From NCBI GenBank assembly GCA_964638815.1, contig CAZXBB010000063.1, positions 1 to 22,478 of the forward strand: a DNA stretch of 22,478 nucleotides. Direction: 5' to 3'. The DNA is from CAZXBB01 sp964638815 (GTDB taxonomy: Bacteria > Planctomycetota > Phycisphaerae > Phycisphaerales > SM1A02). The notes beneath the pieces were generated by a model that saw only the letters and a program-made list of their open reading frames with translations, did not search any database and was not told the origin of the DNA. Both the position numbers and the translations under genes were made by a program. Shown piece after piece: positions 5,994 through 14,413 of this stretch. Within the stretch, counting starts at the first letter, position 1; the number at the start of each line of letters is the position of its first letter.

Positions 5994-6728
5994 CTATCGC
6001 AGGTCGTCCGACTCCACCTCGCCGTCGCGGAGGCGAACGGTGCGTTCGCAGCGGTCGGCGACCTTGGGATCGTGGGTCACCATGAGGATCGTCATCCCCT
6101 GGCGGTGCAGCTCGCCGAGCAGGTCGAGGATGGCGGTGCCGGTCGCGGAGTCGAGGTTGCCGGTCGGCTCGTCGGCCATGATCACGGAGGGGCCGGCCAC
6201 CAGCGCCCGCGCGAGGGCGACGCGTTGCTGCTGGCCGCCGGAGAGCTCCACCGGGCGGTGCGTGAGGCGATCGCCGAGCCCCACCGCGGTGAGCTGGTCG
6301 ATCGACCGCTGCCGGCGCTCGCCCCGCGGCACCCCCTGGTAGAACAGCGGGACCTCGACGTTCTCGACGATCGTGAGCTCGCTGATCAGGTTGAACGCCT
6401 GGAACACGAAGCCGATCTTCCGGCCGCGGACCGCGCTCAACGCGTCGTCGTCGAGATCCGCGACGTCCACGCCGTCGAGGAGGAAACGCCCGGTCGTCGG
6501 CTGGTCGAGGCAGCCGAGGATGTTCATCAGCGTGCTCTTGCCCGAGCCGGAAGCGCCCATGATCGCCACGTACTGGCCCCGCAGCAGCTCCATGTCCAGC
6601 GGCTTGAGCGCTTCGACGAGGACCGAGCCGTCCGGCTTGTAGTAGGTCTTGCTCACGCCGCGCAGATCCGCCATGACGCCGTTGGCGGTCGATGCGTCGG
6701 CGATGTGTGGTGCGGTCGTTGGGCGCAT
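5994..6728 (-). CDS. ABC transporter ATP-binding protein (MacB/LolD/FtsE type)
   Basis: This 244-residue ATPase subunit powers a membrane transporter. Walker A is GASGSGKST (58-66), the Q-loop Gln is Q110, the signature is LSGGQQQR (162-169), Walker B is VIMADE with E187, NLDS follows as the D-loop, and the switch His is H219. The segments MNILGCLDQPTTG and FVFQAFNLISELTIVENVEVPL are typical of the MacB/LolD group, which drives lipoprotein release or export of peptides and drugs. No permease gene is adjacent, so the partner and substrate are unknown. ATG 6728 has GGAAAG a few bases upstream. An internal ATG at 6674 (MADLRGVSKTYY) would start nearer the conserved domain. Confidence 0.95.
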   Translation of the reverse strand: MRPTTAPHIADASTANGVMADLRGVSKTYYKPDGSVLVEALKPLDMELLRGQYVAIMGASGSGKSTLMNILGCLDQPTTGRFLLDGVDVADLDDDALSAVRGRKIGFVFQAFNLISELTIVENVEVPLFYQGVPRGERRQRSIDQLTAVGLGDRLTHRPVELSGGQQQRVALARALVAGPSVIMADEPTGNLDSATGTAILDLLGELHRQGMTILMVTHDPKVADRCERTVRLRDGEVESDDLR

Positions 6729-6761
6729 GGTCTTTCCGGCGGGAGGCGAAGCGGGGGGACG

Positions 6762-6801
6762 ATTGTACCGATCACGACGCCGGGGGATCCACGGATACAC
6801 T
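6762..6801. promoter_or_regulatory. Candidate divergent -10 elements between ABC ATPase and trpE
   Basis: On the minus strand TACAAT (plus-strand 6762-6767) lies about 34 bp before the ABC start. On the plus strand TACACT (6796-6801) lies 26 bp before trpE. No convincing -35 element is seen at the usual spacing for either. No Trp-rich leader peptide or attenuator hairpin is visible before trpE in these 99 bp. Confidence 0.3.
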
Positions 6802-6827
6802 TGCGGCTTCCCCTTCGACCCGAACGC

Positions 6828-8399
6828 ATGATCACCCCCGACCGCGAAACTTTCCGCCGTCTCGCCTCGTCCGGTAACGCCGTGCCGCTGGTCCGCCGGC
6901 TGATGAGCGATCAGCTCACGCCCGTGCTCGGCTACCGGCGTCTCGTCTCGGCCGACGATCGCACCGCGCCGAGCTTCCTCTTCGAGTCCGTCGAGGCGGG
7001 CGGGGCGGTCGGACGCTACTCGTTCATCGGGAGCGCGCCCTCTCTCGAGGTGCTTGCGCGGGCGCACGACGTGACGATCGCCGATCACCGCGCCGGCACG
7101 ACCGCGACGCGCACCGCCGACGACCCGCTCGATGTGATCCGCCGGATCGGCGCGGCGTGGCGTCCCGTCCTCCAGGAGAGCAGGGCCAGCTTCAACCTGC
7201 CGGACTTCGCCGGCGGCTGGGTCGGCTACGCGGGGTACGACGTCGTCCGGTACCTGGAGCCGGAGAAGCTGCCGTTCGCGTCGGCGCCGCCGGACGCGCG
7301 CGACCTGCCCGACCTGCACTTCGGCCTCTACCGACAGGTGGGCGTCTTCGACCACGTGCGAAAGGTGCTGTACGCGGTCAACTGGGTGCGCTACGACGAG
7401 CACGATTCGGTGGACGCCGCGTGGGACGCGGGCCGCGCCGAGCTCGACGCGTTCGTGACGCGTCTCGAGACCGCGAGCGTCGCGCTGCCGGCGGGTGCGA
7501 TCGATCTCGACGTCACGGCCGGCTCGGCCGGGGAGCTGGCCAGCAACTTCGAGCCGGGGGCGTTCCGGTCGGCGGTCGGGGCGTGCAAGGAGTACATCGC
7601 GGCCGGGGACGCGTTCCAGATCGTGCTGAGCCAGCGCTTCGAGCGGGAGACGCGGGCTGATCCCTTCGACATCTACCGCGCGCTCCGCATCGTGAACCCG
7701 AGCCCGTACATGATCTATCTCCAGGCGCAGGACTCGATCCTCGTCGCCTCCAGCCCCGAGATCCTCTGCCGCTGCGAAGGCCGCCGCGTCACCAACCGGC
7801 CGCTCGCCGGCACCCGCCGCCGCGGCGCCACGCCCGAGGAGGACGAGGCGCTCGAAGCCGACCTTCTCGCGGACGGGAAGGAGCGCGCCGAGCACGTGAT
7901 GCTCGTCGATCTCGGCCGCAATGATCTCGGCACCGTCTGCGAGGTGGCGTCGATCGAGCTCGAACGCGTGATGCAGGTCGAGCGCTACAGCCACGTGATG
8001 CACCTGTCTTCGACGGTCACCGGCCGGCTGCGCCCGGACCTCGACTGCTGGGACGCGCTGCGCCGGACGCTGCCCGTCGGCACCGTCAGCGGCGCCCCCA
8101 AGGTGCGCGCGATGCAGATCATCGACGAGCTCGAGCCGACGCGCCGCGGACCGTACGCCGGCGGCATCGGCTATGTCGGGTTCGGCGGCGACATGGACAT
8201 CGCCATCGCGCTGCGCACCATGGTGATCCCGTCGAGGGGCTGGACGGGCGGTCCGTGGTCCGTGCACCTCCAGGCCGGCGCCGGGATCGTCGCCGACTCC
8301 GTGCCCGAGCGCGAGGACGAGGAGACGTCGAACAAGGCGGCGGCGCTCAACCGGGCGATCGACCTGGCAGAGGCGGCGTTCGGCCCCGATCATTCGTGA
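6828..8399 (+). CDS. trpE: Anthranilate synthase component I
   Basis: TrpE makes anthranilate from chorismate using ammonia supplied by TrpG, the first committed step of tryptophan synthesis. The 523-residue length is normal. The N-terminal segment FLFESVEAGGAVGRYSFIG matches the Trp feedback-binding region. The chorismate-binding part shows KEYIAAGDAFQIVLSQRF, NPSPYMIYLQ, RPLAGTRRRG, ERAEHVMLVDLGRNDLG, TVSGAPKVRAMQIIDELE, GPYAGGIGYVG and AGAGIVADSVPE, which together point to TrpE rather than PabB. ATG 6828 starts just before the conserved N-terminus. trpG and other trp genes are not adjacent, and trpF is about 6 kb away at 14414-15058. Confidence 0.97.
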   Translation: MITPDRETFRRLASSGNAVPLVRRLMSDQLTPVLGYRRLVSADDRTAPSFLFESVEAGGAVGRYSFIGSAPSLEVLARAHDVTIADHRAGTTATRTADDPLDVIRRIGAAWRPVLQESRASFNLPDFAGGWVGYAGYDVVRYLEPEKLPFASAPPDARDLPDLHFGLYRQVGVFDHVRKVLYAVNWVRYDEHDSVDAAWDAGRAELDAFVTRLETASVALPAGAIDLDVTAGSAGELASNFEPGAFRSAVGACKEYIAAGDAFQIVLSQRFERETRADPFDIYRALRIVNPSPYMIYLQAQDSILVASSPEILCRCEGRRVTNRPLAGTRRRGATPEEDEALEADLLADGKERAEHVMLVDLGRNDLGTVCEVASIELERVMQVERYSHVMHLSSTVTGRLRPDLDCWDALRRTLPVGTVSGAPKVRAMQIIDELEPTRRGPYAGGIGYVGFGGDMDIAIALRTMVIPSRGWTGGPWSVHLQAGAGIVADSVPEREDEETSNKAAALNRAIDLAEAAFGPDHS

Positions 8400-8401
8400 A
8401 G

Positions 8402-8432
8402 CGGGCCGGCGCGCCGGCGCGACGCCGGCCCG
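8402..8432. terminator. Strong hairpin between convergent trpE and epimerase genes
   Basis: CGGGCCGGCG (8402-8411) pairs perfectly with CGCCGGCCCG (8423-8432) across an 11-nt loop, starting 3 bp after the trpE stop. There is no T-run, so it may act with Rho or protect 3' ends rather than terminate alone. Confidence 0.5.
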
Positions 8433-8472
8433 TCGGCAACCAGCGAACCCGCGGATGCAATGGGCAACTGCC

Positions 8473-9366
8473 TCACCCCCGCGCGCTCATCACACCGATG
8501 AGCTCCCGCAGGTACGCGCGGAGCCCCTCGTGCCCGCGATCCATCGCGACGCCGAGGCCGTGCACCGCGTCCTTCGTGAAAGTGTTCTTCGGCGCCGCCG
8601 GACTCCCGAGATCGACGGCCGCCTCGACGCCGAGCGTCTCCGCCACCATCACTGCGAGATCGCCCCACCGCGCGTAGCAGTCGACGAGGTTGTACACCTT
8701 GCCCGCCGCGTCCGGATTCCCGAGCGTCGCGACGGTCGCCGCCGCCACGTCGTCGACGTGCACGAACTTGCCGCCGCCGGGCTTGTCGAATCGCGCGGTC
8801 TCCCGGATGCCCTCGACGATGGGGAAGCCGATGGAGCGGTCGAGCTTCGGATCGATTCCGTAGACGGCGCAGGGACGCAGCGCGCACGTCGACTGGCCGG
8901 TCGCGAAGTGCGCCCACCAGAGATGGGCCTCGACCGCGGCCTTGTACGCGCCGTAAAGCGAGCCCGGCCGGGCCGGATGATCCTCGTCGACGACGCCCTC
9001 CCAGCGCGGACGCATGTCGTGGTGCACGGCGATGGTGCTCATGAAAACGAACTGCCGCGGCGCGGCGGTGCGGAGAAGACGCAGCGACGGGGCCAGGTTC
9101 GACGCCAGGTGCGCGTCGAGATCGTCACGGCGGATCACGTCCCAGTCCACGGCGTTGTGGATGACGGCGTCCGCGTCCGCGAGCAGGTCGCCCCATGCGT
9201 CCTCGTCGGACTGCACGCCGACGACGAAGCGATCGACGAAGGGCTCAATGTGATCGCGCCGGCTCGAGGCGCGGACCAGGGCCGTGACCTCGTGGCCGGC
9301 GTCCGCGAGGCGGCGGGCGAGCACGGATCCGATAAAGCCGCTGGCTCCGGTGAGGGCTACGCGCAT
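8473..9366 (-). CDS. NAD(P)-dependent epimerase/dehydratase (extended SDR)
   Basis: This 297-residue Rossmann-fold enzyme starts with the nucleotide-binding motif TGASGFIG (6-13). The catalytic YxxxK is Y138-K142 (YGAYK), with Ser/Thr at 110-111 (FMSTIAVHH). RPCAVYGI and KFVHVDDVAAATV are typical of extended SDRs that act on nucleotide sugars or other hydroxy-carbonyl substrates; the substrate cannot be told from the sequence. ATG 9366 is chosen because GGAGGTGA lies 10 nt upstream. The longer ORF from 9393 would place that Shine-Dalgarno inside the coding region. It is divergent from the AsmA-like gene. Confidence 0.92.
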   Translation of the reverse strand: MRVALTGASGFIGSVLARRLADAGHEVTALVRASSRRDHIEPFVDRFVVGVQSDEDAWGDLLADADAVIHNAVDWDVIRRDDLDAHLASNLAPSLRLLRTAAPRQFVFMSTIAVHHDMRPRWEGVVDEDHPARPGSLYGAYKAAVEAHLWWAHFATGQSTCALRPCAVYGIDPKLDRSIGFPIVEGIRETARFDKPGGGKFVHVDDVAAATVATLGNPDAAGKVYNLVDCYARWGDLAVMVAETLGVEAAVDLGSPAAPKNTFTKDAVHGLGVAMDRGHEGLRAYLRELIGVMSARG

Positions 9367-9437
9367 GATGATGGGTTCACCTCCGGGCCGCATTCAATGC
9401 CGGCCCTGCAAATCGTCGAGAATGGGGGAGACCATCG

Positions 9438-9450
9438 TACCTATAGTGGC
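9438..9450 (+). promoter_or_regulatory. Candidate -10 region for the AsmA-like gene
   Basis: TATAGT at 9442-9447, in the context TACCTATAGTGGC, resembles the candidate before the HtrA gene (ATCCTATACTGGC). A start of transcription near 9454 would give a leader of about 40 nt to GTG 9493, and would exclude the upstream ATG at 9397 as a start. No clear -35 is seen. Confidence 0.4.
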
Positions 9451-9492
9451 CGCCCCGACCGGGAGAGCCGGGAGGGCGACCGACGCCGCCCC

Positions 9493-12400
9493 GTGACGAG
9501 CGAAGCAAAGAATCAACCCCCGCCGCGATCGCCGCGCCGCGTTCGGCGCTGGACGCGACGCGCGCTGATCGTGCTGCTCGTGCTCGCGTCGCTCCCGATG
9601 CTGGCGTACGTCGTCGCGACGCGATCGTGGTTCATCGTGGGCCGCGTCGAGCCGGTGCTCGAGGGCCTGCTCGGCGGCGACATCGAGATCGGCGGGGCGC
9701 GTTACCGCGGCGACGGCGTCTTCGTCTTCTCGGACGTCACGCTCCAGGCGCCGGACAATCCCGGGCCCGGCGGCGAGGTGTGCCGCGTCGGGGCGATGAC
9801 CGTCGAGGTCGATCCCCGCCGGATGCTGCGGGGCGACGTCCGCGTCCTCGACGTGGTGGTCAGCCGCGTGCGGGTGCGCATCAGCGAGCGCGAGGACGAG
9901 GCCGGCGCGTTCAACTTCATGACGTTGCGCCCCGACTGGTCACGCATCGATCGCTCTCGCTCCTTCCTGCCGCCGCAGGTCCAGATCCGCACGGCCGTCG
10001 TCGAGGTCGGCTCGCACGACGCGGAATCGTACCGTGTGACCGGACGACGCACGCTCTCCGGATCGATGCGGCCGCGTCCCGACGGCGATGGGTGGTACGG
10101 CGTCACCGCGATCGAGGTGGACGCCGACGGAGCCGTGCTCCAGCGCGACTCGCTGCTCGTCGACGGGCGGTGGAACGTGCGCACGAACGAGCACTCGTTC
10201 CGCATCAAGGAGGTGGAGCTGAGCGAGCGGGCGCGTGACATGTGCCCGAACATCGCCCTGGTCTGGTGGGACGAGATGGACCTCAGCGGAAAGGTCTCCG
10301 GCGTGGAAGTGCGATGGTCGCCGGAGGAAGGCTTCCGCGTCCGCTTCGACGTGGACGAGGTCGCCCTGACGCTCCCGATCGACACGTCCGGGCTGTGGGC
10401 GCGGTACCGCGCGGGCGCGGTCGAGGCCGCCCGACGCCGCGCGCGGATGCGCGTCGAGAAGGGGACGATCGAGCTCACCCGGGACTCCGTCAGCCTCGAG
10501 GGGCTGGAGGGAGAGTTCCTCAGCGTCGATTCGGACGACGAGGTCGTCGGCGTTCCGTACCAGGTGACGTTCCGCCTCAGCGACATTCCCGAGGTCGACT
10601 GGTCCGACAAGAAGCGATGGATGGATCACGTCCTCGCGACCGCGGCCTTCGAGATGCAGTTCAAGACCGAGGATTTCCGCGTCGAGCGCGGCGACGAGAC
10701 CACGCCGCCGCCGGTCGAGCTGCCGCTCGCCGTCGCCCGCGCGCTCGAGAAGTTCCGCTTCAGCGACTGGGTGCTCAGCACGCAGATCGACATCGTGCGC
10801 GACCCCCCGACCCGCGACGCCGAAGGAACGCTCGCGCCGAGCGAGATCCGGTCGCGCGGTAAGGCCTTCATCACCCACGGTGTCGGCCGCTACCAGAAGT
10901 TCCCGTACCCGCTGCGCGACGTCGAGGCGTACCTCGAGTTCGAGAACGAGCTCGTCACCGTGCACAACCTCCTCGGCCGCGGCTCGGGGGACGCCACGGT
11001 GCGGCTGGCCGGCACGATCCGTTCCGGAGAGAGCGCCGCGATCGACCTGAAGCTCACGGCGCGCGACGTGCCGGTGGACGACGTGCTCTTCGAAGCGCTG
11101 AACGAGGGCCAGAAGAAGGCGTACCGATCCCTGCTGCACGCTCCGTCGTTCGCCGCGCTCTCCGACGCGGGGCTCGTCGGCACGGGAGGCGACGCCTTCA
11201 CGCTCGGCGGCGTCGTCGATCTCGACCTCGACATCCGCAGGACCGTGGACCCGGGCGCGAGCACGCTCACGACGGGCGTCGTCACGGTCCAGTCGGCCGG
11301 TCTGCTCTTCGACGGGTTCCCGTACCCGGTCCGTGTCCTCGGCGGGCAACTCGACTGGCAGCCGGATCGGATCACGATCGTCGAGGGTCCGGACGGCGGG
11401 CTGCCCATCGCGACGCCCGGCGGCGGGCGTGGCGTCCTGACCGGAACGATCGACCTGGCCCGCGACGAGGAAGGCCGGATCGTTCCCCGTCCGTCGCTCG
11501 GGATCTCGGTGCAGGGCGACGTCATCAACGACGCGCTCCTCGCGGCGATTCCCCCGACCCGCGCTGAGCGCCAGGATCCCGCGATCTCGGAAGGCTGGCC
11601 GGGCCGGTCGCTCTCCCGGGGAGCGCGCGGGCTCGCCCAGCTCTCGCTCAGCGGCGTGCTCGGGTACCGGGGAACCTTCGAAATCGACGTGGACGAGCAG
11701 CTTCTCTACCAGATCGAGGTCGAGCTCGACGAAGGGCGCGCGCTGCCGGCGGAGACGATCGCCACGCTCCTCGGGCGCGAGGCGATGCCCGACGTCGGCT
11801 CCTGGAAGCTGGACGAGTGCCGGGGGCGTCTGGTCATCACGCGCGACGGCGTGACGCTGCGCGACTTCACCGGGCGCCTGGGGATCGGCGGCGCGTTTGC
11901 GCGCGTCCGGGTCGACGGTGAGATCGACACGACGCGCGAAGCCGTCGATGTGCGTCTCGACGTGAACCTCGGCGAGATGCCGCTGTCCCGCGAGCTCCTC
12001 GACCTCCTTCCACGCGGTCCGGCGGATCGCGTCGGCTCCCTGTGGGATCGGTACCGGCCGGAGGGGGCGTTCGACGCGGGCCTGACCTATCGGCGCCACG
12101 GGGAAGCGGCGCCCGATCTTGCGATCACGCTCGTGCCGAAGCACGTCAGCGCGCGGCTCGGCGACGACGTGGTGTCCTTCGTTCACCGGCGAGGGCAACT
12201 GCGACTCGTGCCGGATCGCGTGCACTTCGACGATCTCGCGCTCGACGTGGAGGACGGCACCGGCGCCGACGGGTTCATCGAGCTCGCCGACTCGCTCGCG
12301 CTCGACCCCGCCAAGGCCTCGCTCGGGACGCCGGTGACCGGGCGATGGGAGGGGGCGGAGCTGAGCTCGCCCATCATCCGCGAGGCGGTGCGGCAGTTCT

Positions 12401-13881
12401 TTGGCGACGCGGAGCACGGGAAGTTCCTCGCGTTCGCACCGAAGGGCCGGCTCGACGCGACGTTCGCCTACGAGCCGGCGGGGGAGGAGGGGCCCGCGAC
12501 GTACGAGCTCACCATCGTCCCGCGCCACGTCGCGTTCCAGCTCGACGAGACGCCGATTCACCTCGAGATCGAGGAGGGCGCGCGCGTTCACTTCACCCCG
12601 GGACGCGTCGACCTCAGCGACATCCGTGCGCGGCACGTCGCCGGGCTCATCGAGGCGCGAGGAACGATCATCACGAAGCCGCGGCTGGACGCGGACATCG
12701 ACGTCTCGTACGAGGGGCGTCTCATGAGCGCGCAGGTCGCCGCGTTCCTTCCCCGCCCCGTCGAGCGCGTCCTCTCGGCGATCGATCTCCGGGAGGGCGG
12801 ACCGAGCACGGTGGAGGGCGGTCGCCTCGAGCTCGAGGAGTACGAACGGCCGGACGGTGGGCTCGACACGAGCTTCTCGTTCGGCGGCCGCTTCAACCTC
12901 GACGACGCGTCGATGAGCGCGGGGATCGGGCTGTCGGAGATCTCCGGTCCCCTGGACCTGCGGGTCGCGCGGGATCGACACGGCGCGCTGGCGGTCGAGG
13001 TGGACGCTCGTCCCAGGCGTCTCGCCGTCCTCGGTCAGAAGCTGCGCGACCTCGACGCGCGGCTCCGGCTCTCGGACGACGGCACGACGATGCGCCTCGA
13101 GTCGTTCCGCGCCAACGCCCGTCACGGCGCCGTCACCGCCACGGCCGAGGTCGGCGTCGGTGAGAACCTCGCCTATTCAGTCGCCGCCCAGTTGGCCGAC
13201 GTGCCCGTGCAGGACTTTCGCCTCGGGTCAGGAAGGGAGGCCTCGCCCGGTTCGCCGAGGACGGAATCGCCGAGGACGGAATCGCCGACGGCCGGGTCGC
13301 CGACCGCCGGGTCGCCGACCGCCGGGTCGCCGATCGCCGACCCGGGGCTGCACGACACCGCGCCGCCCGTGTCCGCCGGCGGGATGTTCGGGCACATCAC
13401 GCTGAGCGGACGTCGCGGCGAGATCGACGGGCGCGTCGGACGCGGTGTCGTCCGGATGATGGAGGATGGGCTCGTCAGCATTCCGCTCGCGGTCCGCCTG
13501 CTCCAGCCGTTCCACGCCACCTTGCCGCTCGGCGAATGGGACTACGGCGATGCGCAGTTCTTCATCGACGGCGGAACGCTCGTCTTCGAGAGCATACTCT
13601 TCGAGAGCTCGCTCGACGGCATGTTCGTCCAGCACCTCGAGGGCACTGGCACGCTGGACCTGGCGAGCTTCGAGCTCGACACCCGGTTCCGCAGTCGCGG
13701 CGGCGTGCTGCTGCTGCGCGATCTCGTGGGCGGCATCGGCGATCAGCTCGCGTCGCTCGAAGTGACCGGACCGCTCTGGGACCCCAGGGTGCGCGTCATC
13801 GCGCTCCCCGGACTCCAGAGCCACCACCCGACCGCCCCCGTGCCCGGGGAGCCGCCGCACATCGCGGCGGTCAAGGAGTGA
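9493..13881 (+). CDS. Large AsmA/TamB-like membrane-anchored protein
   Basis: This 1462-residue protein has a basic N-terminus, one transmembrane helix (about 24-42, ALIVLLVLASLPMLAYVVA) and a very long body of repeated beta-strand segments. That layout is typical of AsmA-like or TamB-like proteins, which form hydrophobic-groove bridges for lipids between membranes or tune outer-membrane assembly. The C-terminal block (about 1297-1440) carries GMFGHITLSGRRGEIDGRVG, LPLGEWDYGDAQFFIDGG and LDLASFELDTRF, typical of the AsmA C-terminal region. A Ser/Pro linker of 15-bp repeats lies at about 1254-1283. The start is GTG 9493; ATG 9397 would add 32 residues but lies upstream of the candidate promoter. 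Function in lipid transport is inferred from family, not shown. Confidence 0.85.
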   Translation: MTSEAKNQPPPRSPRRVRRWTRRALIVLLVLASLPMLAYVVATRSWFIVGRVEPVLEGLLGGDIEIGGARYRGDGVFVFSDVTLQAPDNPGPGGEVCRVGAMTVEVDPRRMLRGDVRVLDVVVSRVRVRISEREDEAGAFNFMTLRPDWSRIDRSRSFLPPQVQIRTAVVEVGSHDAESYRVTGRRTLSGSMRPRPDGDGWYGVTAIEVDADGAVLQRDSLLVDGRWNVRTNEHSFRIKEVELSERARDMCPNIALVWWDEMDLSGKVSGVEVRWSPEEGFRVRFDVDEVALTLPIDTSGLWARYRAGAVEAARRRARMRVEKGTIELTRDSVSLEGLEGEFLSVDSDDEVVGVPYQVTFRLSDIPEVDWSDKKRWMDHVLATAAFEMQFKTEDFRVERGDETTPPPVELPLAVARALEKFRFSDWVLSTQIDIVRDPPTRDAEGTLAPSEIRSRGKAFITHGVGRYQKFPYPLRDVEAYLEFENELVTVHNLLGRGSGDATVRLAGTIRSGESAAIDLKLTARDVPVDDVLFEALNEGQKKAYRSLLHAPSFAALSDAGLVGTGGDAFTLGGVVDLDLDIRRTVDPGASTLTTGVVTVQSAGLLFDGFPYPVRVLGGQLDWQPDRITIVEGPDGGLPIATPGGGRGVLTGTIDLARDEEGRIVPRPSLGISVQGDVINDALLAAIPPTRAERQDPAISEGWPGRSLSRGARGLAQLSLSGVLGYRGTFEIDVDEQLLYQIEVELDEGRALPAETIATLLGREAMPDVGSWKLDECRGRLVITRDGVTLRDFTGRLGIGGAFARVRVDGEIDTTREAVDVRLDVNLGEMPLSRELLDLLPRGPADRVGSLWDRYRPEGAFDAGLTYRRHGEAAPDLAITLVPKHVSARLGDDVVSFVHRRGQLRLVPDRVHFDDLALDVEDGTGADGFIELADSLALDPAKASLGTPVTGRWEGAELSSPIIREAVRQFFGDAEHGKFLAFAPKGRLDATFAYEPAGEEGPATYELTIVPRHVAFQLDETPIHLEIEEGARVHFTPGRVDLSDIRARHVAGLIEARGTIITKPRLDADIDVSYEGRLMSAQVAAFLPRPVERVLSAIDLREGGPSTVEGGRLELEEYERPDGGLDTSFSFGGRFNLDDASMSAGIGLSEISGPLDLRVARDRHGALAVEVDARPRRLAVLGQKLRDLDARLRLSDDGTTMRLESFRANARHGAVTATAEVGVGENLAYSVAAQLADVPVQDFRLGSGREASPGSPRTESPRTESPTAGSPTAGSPTAGSPIADPGLHDTAPPVSAGGMFGHITLSGRRGEIDGRVGRGVVRMMEDGLVSIPLAVRLLQPFHATLPLGEWDYGDAQFFIDGGTLVFESILFESSLDGMFVQHLEGTGTLDLASFELDTRFRSRGGVLLLRDLVGGIGDQLASLEVTGPLWDPRVRVIALPGLQSHHPTAPVPGEPPHIAAVKE
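13252..13341 (+). repeat. 15-bp in-frame tandem repeat encoding a Ser-Pro linker
   Basis: TCGCCGA starts at 13252, 13267, 13282, 13297, 13312 and 13327, exactly 15 bp apart. It encodes SPRTE twice, SPTAG three times and then SPIAD. The two subtypes show separate local duplications. It sits between the beta-rich body and the conserved C-terminal block of the AsmA-like protein. Confidence 0.92.
13873..13878 (+). promoter_or_regulatory. Ribosome binding site of moaC inside the end of the AsmA-like gene
   Basis: AAGGAG directly precedes the TGA stop (13879-13881) of the AsmA-like gene and lies 7 nt before GTG 13886. This fixes the moaC start and implies translational coupling. Confidence 0.8.
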
Positions 13882-13885
13882 GGTC

Positions 13886-14386
13886 GTGACCGAAGACCCG
13901 GCCAGGCTGACGCACGTTGACGAGCGCGGGCGCGTGCGCATGGTGGACGTCGGCTCGAAACCGCCCTTGCGACGCGAGGCGGTGGCCGAGGGCTACTTCT
14001 GCGCGCGGCCGCAGACGCTTGACGCGCTCGAGGCGGGGGAGCTGCCGAAGGGCGAGGCGCTGGCGGCGGCCCGGCTCGCCGGCATCCTCGCTGCGAAGAA
14101 GTGCGACGAGCTGATCCCGCTGTGTCACTCGCTGCCGCTCGACGGCGTCGCGATCGACTTCGAGCGCGCGTCGCCGGAGCGCATGCGCGTCGTCGCCCGC
14201 GCGATGATCACGGCCCGCACCGGCGTCGAGATGGAGGCGCTCACCGCGGTGTCGGTGGCGGCGCTGACGCTGTGGGACATGGCGAAGGCGGTCGACAAGG
14301 ACCTGCGCGTCGAGGGCATCCGGCTGGTGTCGAAGACCAAGGGCGCGCCCGCGGCGCAGGCGGCGGACGGCGCGGGAGTCGATTGA
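13886..14386 (+). CDS. moaC: Cyclic pyranopterin monophosphate synthase MoaC
   Basis: MoaC works with the radical-SAM enzyme MoaA to turn GTP into cyclic pyranopterin monophosphate, the first step of molybdenum cofactor synthesis. The 166-residue length is normal. Diagnostic motifs are KKCDELIPLCHSLPLDGVAIDFE, with the conserved His, and TGVEMEALTAVSVAALTLWDMAKAVDKDL, with the catalytic Asp and Lys. The start is GTG 13886, set by AAGGAG 7 nt upstream. It follows the AsmA-like gene by 4 bp, with no evident functional link. No other moa or moe gene is in the window. Confidence 0.96.
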   Translation: MTEDPARLTHVDERGRVRMVDVGSKPPLRREAVAEGYFCARPQTLDALEAGELPKGEALAAARLAGILAAKKCDELIPLCHSLPLDGVAIDFERASPERMRVVARAMITARTGVEMEALTAVSVAALTLWDMAKAVDKDLRVEGIRLVSKTKGAPAAQAADGAGVD

Positions 14387-14413
14387 CGCTCGCCGCTCGC
14401 GGCCCGAACGGCG

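Noticed and set aside
6729..6827. Possible trp attenuator before trpE
   Set aside because: No short ORF with Trp codons and no competing hairpins with a T-run were found in the 99 bp.
6729..8393. Upstream extension of the ABC ATPase frame through the trpE region
   Set aside because: The extension is antisense to conserved trpE motifs and has no domain. The ATPase homology starts after 6728.
8455..9492. Upstream extension of the AsmA-like frame through the epimerase gene
   Set aside because: It is antisense to a clear SDR gene, and a candidate promoter lies at 9442-9447, so the start is placed at 9493.
9940..13125. A 1061-codon minus-strand open frame opposite the AsmA-like gene
   Set aside because: It is an antisense shadow caused by high GC. 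Its translation is His/Arg/Asp/Glu-rich without domains, while the plus strand has a membrane helix and AsmA-type segments.
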